Below, piece by piece: positions 33,204 through 43,006 of a DNA stretch of 64,000 nucleotides. Under the pieces are notes generated by a model, which saw only the letters and a list, made by a program, of their open reading frames with translations, made no database searches and was not told where the DNA came from. The position numbers and the translations under genes are program-made. Origin of the DNA: Blastocatellia bacterium (GTDB taxonomy: Bacteria; Acidobacteriota; Blastocatellia; Pyrinomonadales; Pyrinomonadaceae). Position 1 is the first letter of the stretch. Each line of letters starts with the position of its first letter. The stretch is taken from NCBI GenBank assembly GCA_003168335.1, contig PMSM01000006.1, positions 186,001 through 250,000 on the forward strand, given 5' to 3'.

Positions 33204-36155
33204 ATGTCTACTGAAGCACCGACACTCGAACTGAAAAAGACGATCAACCTGCCGCAGACAAAGTTCGGGCAGAAAGCGAACCTGCCGCAAACCGAACCGG
33301 CCCGCCTGAAGAAGTGGACCGAGATGGGTCTTTACGAACAGATTCGTCGCGCACGCGCGGGCGCCACAAAGTTCATCCTGCACGACGGGCCGCCCTACGC
33401 GAATGCAGATATTCACCTGGGCACCGCGCTCAATAAGATTCTGAAGGACTTCATCGTCAAATCCCGCACGATGATGGGCTTTGATGCGCCCTACGTGCCC
33501 GGCTATGACTGTCATGGCTTGCCGATCGAGTTACACGTAGAACGCAAACTTGGCGCAAAGAAAGCCACCATGCCGGTGCTCAGTATCCGTCGTGTCTGCC
33601 GCGAGTTTGCCGCCGATGCTTTGAAGCGACAGACTCGGGATTTTCAACGCCTCGGGATCTTAGGCGAGTGGGACAATCCCTACAGCACGATGTCGGATCA
33701 TTACGAGGCCGAGACGGCGCGCCTGTTCGCGCGCTTTGTCGAACGCGGTTTTGTTTACAAAGGCGCGCGCCCCGTCTACTGGTGCATTCACGATCAGACC
33801 GCGCTGGCCGAAGCTGAAGTAGAGTACAACCAGCACACCAGCCCGTCGGTTTATGTAAAGTTCCCGCTGGGGAGCGACCCGGCACAGATCGATCCAGCTC
33901 TCGCCGGCCGCAAAGTGTTTGTAGTCATCTGGACGACGACGCCCTGGACGCTGCCTGCCAATCTCGGCATTGCCGTGCATCCTGATTACGATTATGTAGC
34001 GGTCGCAAGCGGAGATGAAGTCTTCATTGTGGCGGCTGAACTGATGGATGTTGTCGCCGCAAGGTGCAACTTCACCGCGCCAACAGTGCTGGCGCGTTTC
34101 CGCGGGGCCAAACTGGATCGACTGGAATGCCGGCATCCGTGGATTGATCGTCCATCGCTTCTGATGTTGGGCGAGCATGTCACGCTCGGCGGTGAAGCCG
34201 ACGCGGAAACTGAACTCGATGTCAGCGAGGCCCGCGAAAAGAAAGCTACCGGAAAGGCCGGCACGGGCTGCGTCCACACCGCACCGGGTCACGGCCACGA
34301 CGATTTTGTCCTCGGGAAAAGATACGGGCTGGAAATCTATTGCCCGGTCGATAACTCTGGACGGTTCATCCCTGAAGTCGAGCATTTTGCCGGCCTCAAT
34401 GTCTTCGAAGCTAATCCGAAAATAGTTGAGTTCATGCGCGAGCGGGGCGTGCTCTTGTTTACTGAAAGCTACGACCATCGTTATCCGCACTGCTGGCGCT
34501 GTAAAAACCCGGTCATCTTTCGGGCTACGCCGCAATGGTTCATTGCTATGGATCGCTCGGGGCCGAGCGAACCTGTCGAGCAGGATGACGATGGTCGAGA
34601 TCGATCCAACTTCACCAGCAATTTCACCGATGGAGAGATTCTGGACCACGCGACTTTGCGCGCGATGGCGCTGCGCGAAGTTGATAGCCGGGTGAAATGG
34701 ATTCCCGCCTGGGGCCGCGAGCGCATGCGCAACATGGTCAAAGGCCGGCCCGACTGGTGTGTTTCTCGGCAGCGAGTCTGGGGCGTGCCGATTCCGGCGT
34801 TTTATTGTCAGCAGTGCAGCTATGTCGTCGCCGATCCGGCGGTGATCCGGCATGTCGCCGACATCTTTGAGAAAGAATCATCTGACGCGTGGTACAAGCG
34901 CGAAGCGAGCGAGCTTTTGCCCGAAGGTTTCAAGTGCGCGAAGTGCGGAACCGCGGACTTTACGAAAGAGACTGACATCCTCGACGTTTGGTTCGACAGC
35001 GGTTCGTCTTCGATCGCCGTGTTGGAGAATCGCGAGAACCTGCGCTGGCCGGCGGACGTCTACATCGAAGGCGGCGATCAATTTCGGGGCTGGTTCAATT
35101 CGTCGCTGATGGTGGGACTCGCGGTCCACAATCGCGCTCCCTATGAAACGGTGCTGTGTCACGGCTGGACTCTGGATGCGCAAGGCAGAGCGATGCACAA
35201 GTCGGCGGGTAATGCCGTCTCGCCGGATGAAGTGATCCCAAAGCTGGGCGCCGAAGTGCTGCGGCTCTGGTGCGCGTCGTCGGATTATTTTGAAGACATG
35301 CGTTGCTCTGAAGAGATTCTGCAGCGCGTTACCGACGGCTATCGCAAGCTGCGCAATACGGCGCGGTACGCACTGGGCAATCTCGACGGCTTTGACCCGG
35401 CGCGGGACGAGGTTCCGGAAGCTGAGCTGTTGGAGATCGACCGCTGGGCGCTCGGCGAACTTGATTCGGTAATCGCAAAGGTGCGGGCAGCTTATGAAGC
35501 TTACGAGTTTCACACGGTCTATCACACGCTCTACGATTTCTGTACGGTGACGCTGTCAGCTCGATACTTCGACATTCTGAAAGACCGCTTGTACACGTTT
35601 GCGCCGCGCAATCCGGCGCGTCGGGCGGCGCAGACCGCGCTCTACCGGATCGTGGACGCACTGGCGCGCATGCTCGCGACGCTTCTGGTTTTCACGGCGG
35701 ACGAGATCTGGGAGAATCTGCCCGGCGATGGATCGCGCGCGGCCTCGGTCCATCTCACCGAACTCCCGACGGTCAGCGGCGAACGAAGCGAGGAACTGGC
35801 GGCGCGCTGGGATCAATTATTCAGTGTCCGCGAAGAAGTGATGCGAGCACTCGAAGACGCGCGGGTAGCAAAGCTGATCGGCGGCGCACTCGAGGCAGCC
35901 GTGGACATCACCGCGTCAGGAAAAACTTACGAACTGCTCACGAGCTATGGCGACGACCTGCGCTTCGTATTCATCGTTTCGCAAATTTCGTTGACGCCAG
36001 CGGAGACTGGTGAGGTGAGCATTAAGGTGCGCCGTGCTGACGGCCAGAAATGCGATCGTTGCTGGAATTATTCGACCCGTGTCGGCGAATCGACGCGCTA
36101 TCCGACGGTGTGTGAACGTTGCGTTGCAGCGCTGGCCGAAATTGAGGCAACCTGA
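33204..36155 (+). CDS. ileS: Isoleucine-tRNA ligase
   Basis: A 983-residue class I synthetase that charges tRNA-Ile with isoleucine and edits valine. HIGH appears as HLGT (71-74) after PYANAD, the editing domain covers about 190-400 (TTTPWTLPANLG, GTGCVHTAPGHGHDDF), and WFDSGSSS and EGGDQFRGWFNSSL are typical. The KMSKS loop reads AMHKS (663-667), keeping the second Lys but not the first. A C-terminal zinc finger is present (CDRCWNY and CERC). The sequence around 470-490 has an Asp/Arg-rich insertion (EQDDDGRDRS). The order ileS-lspA is common in bacteria and is kept here. Confidence 0.96.
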   Translation: MSTEAPTLELKKTINLPQTKFGQKANLPQTEPARLKKWTEMGLYEQIRRARAGATKFILHDGPPYANADIHLGTALNKILKDFIVKSRTMMGFDAPYVPGYDCHGLPIELHVERKLGAKKATMPVLSIRRVCREFAADALKRQTRDFQRLGILGEWDNPYSTMSDHYEAETARLFARFVERGFVYKGARPVYWCIHDQTALAEAEVEYNQHTSPSVYVKFPLGSDPAQIDPALAGRKVFVVIWTTTPWTLPANLGIAVHPDYDYVAVASGDEVFIVAAELMDVVAARCNFTAPTVLARFRGAKLDRLECRHPWIDRPSLLMLGEHVTLGGEADAETELDVSEAREKKATGKAGTGCVHTAPGHGHDDFVLGKRYGLEIYCPVDNSGRFIPEVEHFAGLNVFEANPKIVEFMRERGVLLFTESYDHRYPHCWRCKNPVIFRATPQWFIAMDRSGPSEPVEQDDDGRDRSNFTSNFTDGEILDHATLRAMALREVDSRVKWIPAWGRERMRNMVKGRPDWCVSRQRVWGVPIPAFYCQQCSYVVADPAVIRHVADIFEKESSDAWYKREASELLPEGFKCAKCGTADFTKETDILDVWFDSGSSSIAVLENRENLRWPADVYIEGGDQFRGWFNSSLMVGLAVHNRAPYETVLCHGWTLDAQGRAMHKSAGNAVSPDEVIPKLGAEVLRLWCASSDYFEDMRCSEEILQRVTDGYRKLRNTARYALGNLDGFDPARDEVPEAELLEIDRWALGELDSVIAKVRAAYEAYEFHTVYHTLYDFCTVTLSARYFDILKDRLYTFAPRNPARRAAQTALYRIVDALARMLATLLVFTADEIWENLPGDGSRAASVHLTELPTVSGERSEELAARWDQLFSVREEVMRALEDARVAKLIGGALEAAVDITASGKTYELLTSYGDDLRFVFIVSQISLTPAETGEVSIKVRRADGQKCDRCWNYSTRVGESTRYPTVCERCVAALAEIEAT

Positions 36156-36231
36156 CGGCTTTCGTTCTCAGTGCCGTTGGGCACCGAATGTTTATAGCTA
36201 CCAGAGCCGCTTTTATTTATCGGAGCCCATT

Positions 36232-36255
36232 TATGGGCGACAGTATGGGCGACAG
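36232..36255. repeat. 12-bp direct repeat in the ileS-lspA gap
   Basis: TATGGGCGACAG is duplicated exactly in tandem (36232-36243, 36244-36255) inside a 209-bp gap that also holds CCGCTACGCGG and CTCCGGAG palindromes. A similar CCCATTAATGGGCG occurs at about 50734-50747. No gene is seen in this gap. Confidence 0.5.
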
Positions 36256-36364
36256 AAATGTTTCGCTCCTCCGGAGCTGGGATCATTTTGGGCATTGGGT
36301 TCCATAAATATTTCGCCGCTACGCGGCTGCTCGTTGCAACCAGGCGCGCTTATGAATCATTGGA

Positions 36365-36919
36365 ATGACCGATAGCGAATCACAATCGTCTGCCAAAACT
36401 CGGGCGGCCTGGCGCCTCGGTTATCTCGTCGCGGCGCTGGGCATCTATCTGATGGACCAGTCGAGCAAGGCCTGGGCCGTGCGCCATTTGCGTTTTGGAG
36501 ATCGCAGAATCATTAGCGGGATGGTCGACTTTGTTTACGCCGAGAATCCCGGGATCGCGTTTGGCCAGTTACAGGAAGGCGGCGCGTTCGGCCGCTGGTT
36601 TTTTGTGGTGCTGGCGGCAGCGGCCGCAGTGGCAGTGCTCGTTTACTTTGTGCGCACGTCGCGCACCGACGATCGAGTCCTCGGCGCCTGCGCCTTGTTG
36701 CTGGCCGGGATTTTGGGGAACCTGACGGATCGAGTGCGGCTGGGATTTGTAATCGATTTTATTTTGGTGCACGCGGGGCAATATCACTGGCCCACCTTCA
36801 ATGTTGCGGACGCGAGTATTTGCGTGGGAGCGCTGTTGCTGGCATACGATCTAATTTTTGCGAGCCGGAAAGGAAAAGGGGATGCACTAGCCAACGAGCG
36901 AGTACCATCGGGCTCATGA
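36365..36919 (+). CDS. lspA: Lipoprotein signal peptidase
   Basis: A 184-residue inner-membrane aspartyl protease that removes the signal peptide from diacylated prolipoproteins. Four membrane helices are visible. The conserved blocks are YAENPGIAFGQL (59-70), GNLTDRVRLGFVIDFI with Asp122, and FNVADASI with Asp149, the two catalytic aspartates. It follows ileS and precedes lgt by 39 bp, so the two lipoprotein-maturation enzymes are probably co-transcribed. Confidence 0.95.
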   Translation: MTDSESQSSAKTRAAWRLGYLVAALGIYLMDQSSKAWAVRHLRFGDRRIISGMVDFVYAENPGIAFGQLQEGGAFGRWFFVVLAAAAAVAVLVYFVRTSRTDDRVLGACALLLAGILGNLTDRVRLGFVIDFILVHAGQYHWPTFNVADASICVGALLLAYDLIFASRKGKGDALANERVPSGS

Positions 36920-36954
36920 TGACTGCTTACTGCTCACTGCATACTGCCAACTGA
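36920..36954 (+). repeat. 7-bp-period leader before lgt
   Basis: TGACTGC, TTACTGC, TCACTGC, ATACTGC and CAACTGA are five tandem heptamers sharing the core ACTG. They end four bases before the lgt ATG at 36959. No Shine-Dalgarno is present. Confidence 0.7.
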
Positions 36955-36958
36955 ATTC

Positions 36959-37789
36959 ATGTATCCCATTCTCTTTCACATTCGTAACTTCCCCATTAAC
37001 ACCTACGGGGTGTTTCTCGCTCTCGCTTTTCTGGGCGCGATCTTCGTCACGGTGAAACTAGCCGGACGCGACGGATTGCCACGCGAGCGGATCTACGATC
37101 TTTGTCTCTGGCTGTTGCTGTCTTCACTGATCGGCTCAAAGCTTTTGATGTTCTTCACTGAGCCCGAATATCGTGAGCATCCGCTGCAGCTCTTCTCCCT
37201 GGATTTCCTGCGCTCAGGCGGAGTTTTTTATGGTGGACTGCTGGGGGCGCTGATCACCGGCTATTTCCTGATGCGACGATGGAAGTTGCCGTGGTGGAAA
37301 ACCGCCGACGCCTGCGCGCCGGGCATCGCGCTGGGTAACGTACTGGGCCGGCAAGGCTGTTTCTCAGCCGGATGCTGCTGGGGCAAACCGACAAATCTGC
37401 CGTGGGGCATGCGCTTCACCGAGCTGGGCCACGAGGTCACTGGTGTTCCGCTCGGCGTAAAGCTGCATCCGACCCAACTCTACGAATCCTTCGCGATGCT
37501 GATCGTCTTCTTTTTTCTGCTCTGGCTGCACCGGCGAAAGAAGTTCAGTGGTCAGGTGATTCTGGCTTACGCGATGATTTACGCGACGGTGCGGTTCCTG
37601 ATTGAGTTTGTGCGCGACGATCCGCGCGGAGACATCCTCGGGCTCACTACTTTGACCGGGCTTTCGACTTCACAACTGATCGGCATTGTGGTCGGCGTCG
37701 GCGCTTTGATTACTCTGATAGTTCGCTGGCGGCGAGCAAATGCGTCGGGACTCGGAGGCAAGGTGGCTTCAACGCCTGCTCAAGTTTGA
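36959..37789 (+). CDS. lgt: Prolipoprotein diacylglyceryl transferase
   Basis: A 276-residue polytopic membrane enzyme that adds diacylglycerol from phosphatidylglycerol to the lipobox cysteine, the step before LspA. Seven membrane segments are seen. Family blocks are FPINTYGVFLALAFLGAI (the conserved start), SGGVFYGGLLGA, LGRQGCFSAGCCWGKPT, HPTQLYES and RFLIEFVRDDPRGDILGL. The GCC-type signature is the variant found in Acidobacteria and similar phyla rather than the GRIGNFIN of E. coli. It is the second gene of an lspA-lgt pair. Confidence 0.94.
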   Translation: MYPILFHIRNFPINTYGVFLALAFLGAIFVTVKLAGRDGLPRERIYDLCLWLLLSSLIGSKLLMFFTEPEYREHPLQLFSLDFLRSGGVFYGGLLGALITGYFLMRRWKLPWWKTADACAPGIALGNVLGRQGCFSAGCCWGKPTNLPWGMRFTELGHEVTGVPLGVKLHPTQLYESFAMLIVFFFLLWLHRRKKFSGQVILAYAMIYATVRFLIEFVRDDPRGDILGLTTLTGLSTSQLIGIVVGVGALITLIVRWRRANASGLGGKVASTPAQV

Positions 37790-37868
37790 TGGGCTTAGCC
37801 TGAAGAAGGAATCCATAAGCGTCCGCGTAGCGGACAGCATGACAATAGCCCAGCGGATATCAGAGGCT

Positions 37869-38133
37869 GTGTCAAAACTCAGTCCTCCAGCGCCAAAGGC
37901 GCGAAATGTAATAGCCCAGGGCAACGCCCTGGGTAATCGCGCGTATGAGTCTTTCAAGCGCTGAAAGCGCGAAATGGCGACTACGTTCCCCGCAATGGCC
38001 AGCATTAAGGGCACCTTCGCTATCATTACGCGCCTTCAGCGCTTCCAAAATTTATTATGGCCCAACCCCCAGGGCGTTGCCCCTGGGCTATTACATTTCG
38101 CGCCTTTGGCGCTGGGACTCCGAGTTTTGACAC
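37869..38133. repeat. Nested palindromic element, 265 bp, with ~65-bp arms
   Basis: The arms 37869-37937 and 38067-38133 are inverted repeats with only a few mismatches. They begin GTGTCAAAACTC and contain the self-complementary CGCCAAAGGCG and CCCAGGGCAACGCCCTGGG. A smaller pair (CGCTGAAAGCGCG / CGCGCCTTCAGCG) sits inside. It fills most of the 470-bp gap after lgt, and no gene is present there. Confidence 0.85.
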
Positions 38134-38260
38134 GGGCTCTAAATCGGTGGGCTATTTTCAATCGTCCACTCACGCGGACTCAGCGTTATTTCTCGCACCA
38201 ACTTGTCCTCAACTAGCTAACTCATCCAACTATTGCTAAGATGGCGAGCTTTTGATCCAG

Positions 38261-39220
38261 ATGAAACTCCGCGTCCTATACCACGGTCACTGCTTTGACG
38301 GCGTCGCTTCGGCGGCGACGTTCACCCGGTTCTACCACGAACGAATCAATTCGGGCGCGGACATTCAGTACGGAGGCTTGCTGCACCGGCCGGGCAACAT
38401 CCTCTTCGACAAAGAGATGTTCGACGGCGACGAGAACGCCATCGTCGATTTCAAATACTCGCCGTCTGAAAAATTGACCTGGTGGTTCGATCATCACCAA
38501 TCGGCCTTTCTTACCCCGGAAGATGAAGCACACTTCCACGCTGACCATTCCGGCAAGAAGTTTCTTGACGCGACGCGCAAGTCATGCACGGAATTCATTG
38601 CCGATGTGGCCCGCACACAGTTCGGTTTCAATGACGAGCCGCTACGCGATTTGATTCACTGGGCGCATATCATCGACGGCGCGCTGTATGAGTCGCCCGC
38701 ACAGTGCGTCGAATTGAAAGAGCCCGCCCTGCAGCTAATGCAGGTGATTGAGGCCGACCCCGACGAAGCTTTCGTCGAACAAATCATTCGCGACTTGACC
38801 CGGCGGGAACTGAATAACGTGGCCACCAGCGCAGAGGTAAGAGCGCGCTTTCAACCAATTCTGAAGCTGCATCTGGAAACGCTGGAAACGATTCGACGCA
38901 AAGCCACCTGTGAAAATGGCATAGTCCAATTCGATCTGGTGGACGAAGGCTACGAAGGCTTCAATAAATTCATTCCTTATTATTTATTTCCCGAAGCCAC
39001 CTACACAGTCGCGCTCTCGCGCGCGCCCCAGCGAACTAAGATTTCGGTCGGGTCGAACCCCTGGGCCCCGCGTCCGCGCACGCATAACATCGCGACGCTA
39101 TGCGAACGCTACGGCGGCGGCGGACACGCCGTGGTCGGCGCCATCTCTTTTGCTCCCGATGAAGTTGAAAAAGGACGAGCGGCGCTGCGTGAGATCGTCG
39201 CGGAACTATCGCAAGCCTAA
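38261..39220 (+). CDS. DHH-family phosphoesterase
   Basis: A 319-residue protein from ATG 38261 (TTG three codons before is in frame). The N-terminal motif [14 protein letters not shown] (8-21) and DHHQ (77-80) give the metal-binding residues of the DHH superfamily, and [11 protein letters not shown] (about 285-295) is the DHHA1 substrate-binding loop. Such enzymes include nanoRNases and cyclic dinucleotide phosphodiesterases. The first motif is less typical than the usual HxDxDG, so the substrate is open. The protein is probably cytoplasmic, with no signal or membrane segment. Confidence 0.85.
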   Translation: MKLRVLYHGHCFDGVASAATFTRFYHERINSGADIQYGGLLHRPGNILFDKEMFDGDENAIVDFKYSPSEKLTWWFDHHQSAFLTPEDEAHFHADHSGKKFLDATRKSCTEFIADVARTQFGFNDEPLRDLIHWAHIIDGALYESPAQCVELKEPALQLMQVIEADPDEAFVEQIIRDLTRRELNNVATSAEVRARFQPILKLHLETLETIRRKATCENGIVQFDLVDEGYEGFNKFIPYYLFPEATYTVALSRAPQRTKISVGSNPWAPRPRTHNIATLCERYGGGGHAVVGAISFAPDEVEKGRAALREIVAELSQA

Positions 39221-39279
39221 TTTAATTGGGAACCTGCGCGCCAGGGCGGTGTCTAAACCAGCAAGTTGCGAGGATCCCA

Positions 39280-40137
39280 GTGAAGCCGGCCTTACTTCTC
39301 TTAGTCCTAATCATGCTGTCGGATGGGTGCGAGTCTGCCGGACGGCAACGGTTCACTTCGCCGCCGGTGGCTCATCCACCGTCTGAGGTCGATGCCAAAG
39401 CCCCACGAAACTCCGTTACAGTGATCCATGTGTTCGTTGCTTTGTGCGACAACGTGAACCAGGGAATAGTTCCGGTGGCTCCGGCGCTGGGAAACGGCGA
39501 CGATCCTCTCAGAAATCTTTACTGGGGTGCGGCGTTTGGAGTAAAAACCTTTTTCACTAAGAGCAAAGACTGGCGGCTCTTGCCTACTAAGACCCAGAGT
39601 AGTAAATCATCGTCCGTCGTGCTGGAGCGAAGCATCTTCAAGCGCCGTGACGCCGAGGTCTTCCTGGTAGCCGAAGCATATCGCGGCAGTTATATCCAGC
39701 AGGCAACGCAGGATTTTCTGGCGGCGGCTGCGGGCACTGCAGGTGAAACCGTCGACGTTTCTTCTGATGGGAAGACCGTCACGCTGCACCTGGGCGGCAG
39801 CGCCAATCTGATTGCCTATGTCGGCCATGACGGACTGATGGACTTTCACCTGACCTCGTTTCCAATAAAGCGCGACCAGGAACAGCGCGACGCGGTCATA
39901 CTCGCCTGTGCCAGCAAGAGTTATTTTGCCGCAGCGCTGCGCGCGACTGGCGCCAAACCTTTGCTCTGGACTACTAATCTAATGGCCCCGGAGGCGTACG
40001 TCCTGTCGGCAGCGATTGAGGGTTGGCTGCGTAAGGAGACTGACGAGCAAATCAGACTCAGGGCCGCCAGCGCCTACAACCAGTATCAGCATTGTGGCCT
40101 GCAAAGCGCACAGAAGCTATTCGCCACCGGCTGGTAG
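39280..40137 (+). CDS. Exported lipoprotein-like protein with possible caspase-like His/Cys dyad
   Basis: A 285-residue protein. The start is taken as GTG 39280 (GAGGATCCCA just upstream), which gives VKPALLLLVLIMLSDGC, a lipoprotein-type signal with Cys17, although Asp at -2 of the lipobox is unusual. The body has IHVFVALCDNVNQGIVPV near residue 49, then IAYVGHDGLMDF with His183 and AVILACASKSYF with Cys210. A strand ending in GH-D/G and a second strand ending in C about 25 residues later is the layout of caspase-like (clan CD) peptidases. The fold is my inference; the family is not one I can name. It follows the DHH gene by 59 bp. Confidence 0.6.
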   Translation: MKPALLLLVLIMLSDGCESAGRQRFTSPPVAHPPSEVDAKAPRNSVTVIHVFVALCDNVNQGIVPVAPALGNGDDPLRNLYWGAAFGVKTFFTKSKDWRLLPTKTQSSKSSSVVLERSIFKRRDAEVFLVAEAYRGSYIQQATQDFLAAAAGTAGETVDVSSDGKTVTLHLGGSANLIAYVGHDGLMDFHLTSFPIKRDQEQRDAVILACASKSYFAAALRATGAKPLLWTTNLMAPEAYVLSAAIEGWLRKETDEQIRLRAASAYNQYQHCGLQSAQKLFATGW

Positions 40138-40210
40138 GCCTCTACGCCTCCATCATTTTCCCCTTTTCATTACCATCGCCTCCTGTAGGCGTGCGATGCA
40201 GTCCGCGAAG

Positions 40211-40297
40211 CGGGGCAGTAGCCCGACCGTCAGGGAGGGCGTTTCCCCAACTCCAAATGAACACGGAGCCCTCCCTCACGGTCGGGCTACTGCCCCG
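40211..40297. repeat. REP-like palindrome before acs
   Basis: Arms 40211-40240 and 40268-40297 are inverted repeats with one mismatch over about 29 bases (CGGGGCAGTAGCCCGACCGT opens the left arm). A single diverged copy of the outer arm (GGTCGGGCTACTACCCCG) stands alone at about 49319-49336 before lepB. Confidence 0.8.
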
Positions 40298-40374
40298 TTG
40301 CGCCCCGCCCATTTGTCGTCTCTGCGCGTTGTATGATACAGAACAAACCGCAAGAAGGAGATTTGGCCAGCATA

Positions 40375-42330
40375 ATGTCCGCCAACACCAACATCGAATC
40401 CGTCCAGCGCGAAGATCGCGTCTTTGAACCACCGCCAGAGTTCGCCGCCAAAGCCCACATTAAATCGATGGCCGAGCTGGAAGCGTTGCGCGCGGAAGCG
40501 ACCTCTGATCCGGAGGGCTTTTGGGCGCGGCTGGCTGAGAGCGAGCTGCACTGGTTCAAAAAATGGGACACGGTCCTGAAGTGGGAACCGCCCCATGCCG
40601 AGTGGTTCGTCGGCGGCAAGACCAACATTTCTTACAACTGTCTCGATCGGCATCTGGGAACCTGGCGGCGAAACAAAGCGGCCCTGATTTGGGAAGGCGA
40701 GCCGGGCGACACGCGCACTCTTACTTATCAACAAATGCACACCGAAGTCTGTCGCTTCGCGAATGTCTTGAAACGCATCGGTGTGGAAAAAGGCGATCGC
40801 GTTGCGCTTTACCTGCCGTTGATTCCTGAGCTGGCCATCGCGATGCTCGCCTGCGCGCGCATCGGCGCAACTCATTCGGTAGTGTTCGGCGGGTTCTCGA
40901 GCACGGCGCTGGTCGATCGCATCAACGACGCGCAGTGCAAAGTTGTGGTCACCGCCGACGGCGGCTGGCGCCGCGGCAACGAAGTGAAACTGAAGCCCGC
41001 GGTTGACGAAGCGCTGAAGGAAACTCCTTCAGTGAAATCATGCATCGTCGTGCAACGCACCAAAAGCAAGATCCACATGGAGTCGGGCCGCGACCACTGG
41101 TGGCATGAATTGATTGAGACTGTAGATGCGAATTGCGCGGCCGAAGAACTCGACAGCGAACAGCCGCTCTTCATTCTTTACACGTCCGGCACTACCGGGA
41201 AACCGAAAGGCATCCTGCACACGACCGGCGGTTACCTGCTGCAAGCTCATCTGACCACGAAATGGATCTTCGATATCAAGGACGAAGACATTTACTGGTG
41301 TACGGCGGACATCGGCTGGGTCACCGGGCACAGCTATGTCGTTTACGGTCCGCTGTCGAATGGAGCGACTGCTTTGATGTACGAAGGCGCGCCCAACTGG
41401 CCCGAGCCGGATCGATTCTGGGACATCATCGAACGTCACCGGGTCAACATTCTCTACACCGCGCCAACGGCGATTCGCGCTTTCATCAAGTGGGGCGAGC
41501 AATGGCCACTGAAGCATGACCTTTCCAGCCTGCGCTTGCTTGGCACGGTAGGCGAGCCGATCAATCCCGAGGCCTGGATGTGGTATCACCGCATAATAGG
41601 CCGTGAGCGTTGCCCCATCGTCGACACCTGGTGGCAGACTGAGACGGGCGCCATCATGATCACGCCGTTACCCGGCGCGACACCGACCAAGCCAGGTTCA
41701 GCCACCAAACCGTTTCCCGGAATTGAAGCCGACGTGATGACGCGCGACGGCAAACCCGTCGGGGCCAATGAAGGTGGATACCTTGTCATTAAGAAACCGT
41801 GGCCGGCGATGCTGCGCACAATTTACGGTGACGACGAACGCTATCGAGAGCAGTACTGGTCGCAGATCGATGGGGTGTATTTCGCCGGCGACGGCGCGCG
41901 CAAAGATCGGGACGGTTACTTCTGGATCATGGGCCGGATCGATGACGTGATAAATGTCGCCGGACACCGGCTGGGCACGGCTGAGATTGAAAGCGCGCTG
42001 GTTTCGCATGAGGCCGTAGCCGAAGCTGCGATAGTCGCGAAGCCCGATGATTTGAAAGGCTCAGCCATCGTTGCTTTCGTCACCCTCGAAGGCGGGCGGG
42101 TGCCGACTGATGAACTGAAGGAAGAGCTGCGCAAACACGTCACGAAAGAGATCGGGGCCCTGGCCAGACCTGACGAAATTCGCTTTGCCGATGCTTTGCC
42201 AAAAACCCGCTCGGGCAAAATCATGCGTCGCTTGTTGCGTGAGATCGCGACCAGCGGCTCGGTGGCCGGTGACGTCACAACCCTGGAAGATTTTTCCGTC
42301 CTGGAAAAGCTGAGGACCGAAGAGGAGTAG
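40375..42330 (+). CDS. acs: Acetyl-CoA synthetase
   Basis: A 651-residue AMP-forming ligase that makes acetyl-CoA from acetate, ATP and CoA. The P-loop [11 protein letters not shown] lies near residue 268, with [13 protein letters not shown], the hinge and [20 protein letters not shown], and [11 protein letters not shown] near 612-622 whose Lys is the usual acetylation site. An ATG at 40333 is in frame, but a TATGAT-like sequence overlaps it and the family length fits the later start, so 40375 is preferred; the ribosome site GAAGGAG is rather distant from it. Confidence 0.96.
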   Translation: MSANTNIESVQREDRVFEPPPEFAAKAHIKSMAELEALRAEATSDPEGFWARLAESELHWFKKWDTVLKWEPPHAEWFVGGKTNISYNCLDRHLGTWRRNKAALIWEGEPGDTRTLTYQQMHTEVCRFANVLKRIGVEKGDRVALYLPLIPELAIAMLACARIGATHSVVFGGFSSTALVDRINDAQCKVVVTADGGWRRGNEVKLKPAVDEALKETPSVKSCIVVQRTKSKIHMESGRDHWWHELIETVDANCAAEELDSEQPLFILYTSGTTGKPKGILHTTGGYLLQAHLTTKWIFDIKDEDIYWCTADIGWVTGHSYVVYGPLSNGATALMYEGAPNWPEPDRFWDIIERHRVNILYTAPTAIRAFIKWGEQWPLKHDLSSLRLLGTVGEPINPEAWMWYHRIIGRERCPIVDTWWQTETGAIMITPLPGATPTKPGSATKPFPGIEADVMTRDGKPVGANEGGYLVIKKPWPAMLRTIYGDDERYREQYWSQIDGVYFAGDGARKDRDGYFWIMGRIDDVINVAGHRLGTAEIESALVSHEAVAEAAIVAKPDDLKGSAIVAFVTLEGGRVPTDELKEELRKHVTKEIGALARPDEIRFADALPKTRSGKIMRRLLREIATSGSVAGDVTTLEDFSVLEKLRTEEE

Positions 42331-42360
42331 CTTGCAGCCTCGGTGTTAGCGGCACTTGTT

Positions 42361-42386
42361 GCTGGGAACGCGGGCGCCCGCGCTCT
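42361..42386. repeat. Single hairpin related to the 22766 element end
   Basis: GCTGGGAACGCGGGCGCCCG and the following CGCTC repeat the outer arm of the 22766-22927 element (CTGGGAACGCGG) with a short closing stem. It follows acs and may be a half-element. Confidence 0.45.
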
Positions 42387-42581
42387 TAGTAATAGCTAGT
42401 CTGACATCTCAAGACTGAACCAATCCCTCTCTTTCTGAAGCTCGGACCTGTCCTGGCCACAGCGAGGACGCAAGCCGACAGCCTTGCGCTACGCAGACCC
42501 CTCTGCAAATCGCCCGTTTCCCTGTATCATACGCAGCGGTTGCCTCTAACCATCTGCTGACGAAAGAGGAGTTAAAGTCTA

Positions 42582-42965
42582 ATGCCCCAGAGCCCTGTGA
42601 TTGAAAATCGTTCCGGCCAGCGCTATGTCGCTGCTTTTCCGATCCGTGCTGAGTGGGACACAAATGATGGTGTCCACATCGTCGCCGAAGGCGAGACGGA
42701 TAACGTCGGCCCCGAGGGGACGCTGATTCATCTCCAGCGCGACTTGCCGCCGGTCGGAGGCCGAGTTAATTTGCTGGTGCTCGGCGACGACGGTGAGAAA
42801 CTGCGTGTGATTGCCGAAGTGCTCCGGATTGAACGCAACCCCAGCCATCCTCAGGCGGCCCTGCAAGTACTCGGCGAAACAGCTGAATGGCGCGGCCTGG
42901 TCTGGGAGGAAGCCGCGATCAAGATGTCCCAGTCCGACGATGACTATGACGAGGATGATTTTTAA
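42582..42965 (+). CDS. PilZ-like domain protein
   Basis: A 127-residue protein with AGAGGAG upstream of ATG 42582. Residues 10-14 read RSGQR, the RxxxR motif of PilZ domains, and residues about 41-46 (NVGPEG) occupy the D/NxSxxG position with Gly for Ser. The rest is a β-barrel-like sequence (VNLLVLGDDGEKLRVIAEVLRIE). The tail is strongly acidic (SDDDYDEDDF). PilZ domains bind cyclic di-GMP, but the Ser replacement makes binding uncertain. It stands 41 bp before the AI-2E family gene. Confidence 0.68.
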   Translation: MPQSPVIENRSGQRYVAAFPIRAEWDTNDGVHIVAEGETDNVGPEGTLIHLQRDLPPVGGRVNLLVLGDDGEKLRVIAEVLRIERNPSHPQAALQVLGETAEWRGLVWEEAAIKMSQSDDDYDEDDF

Positions 42966-43006
42966 GTGATCCTGATAGATCGCTCACTATCAAACGATCT
43001 GACTTC

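Noticed and set aside
33660-34853. Open frame of 397 codons on the minus strand
   Set aside because: It lies wholly within ileS in the opposite direction, has no ribosome site and no family features; GC-rich codon use keeps antisense frames open.
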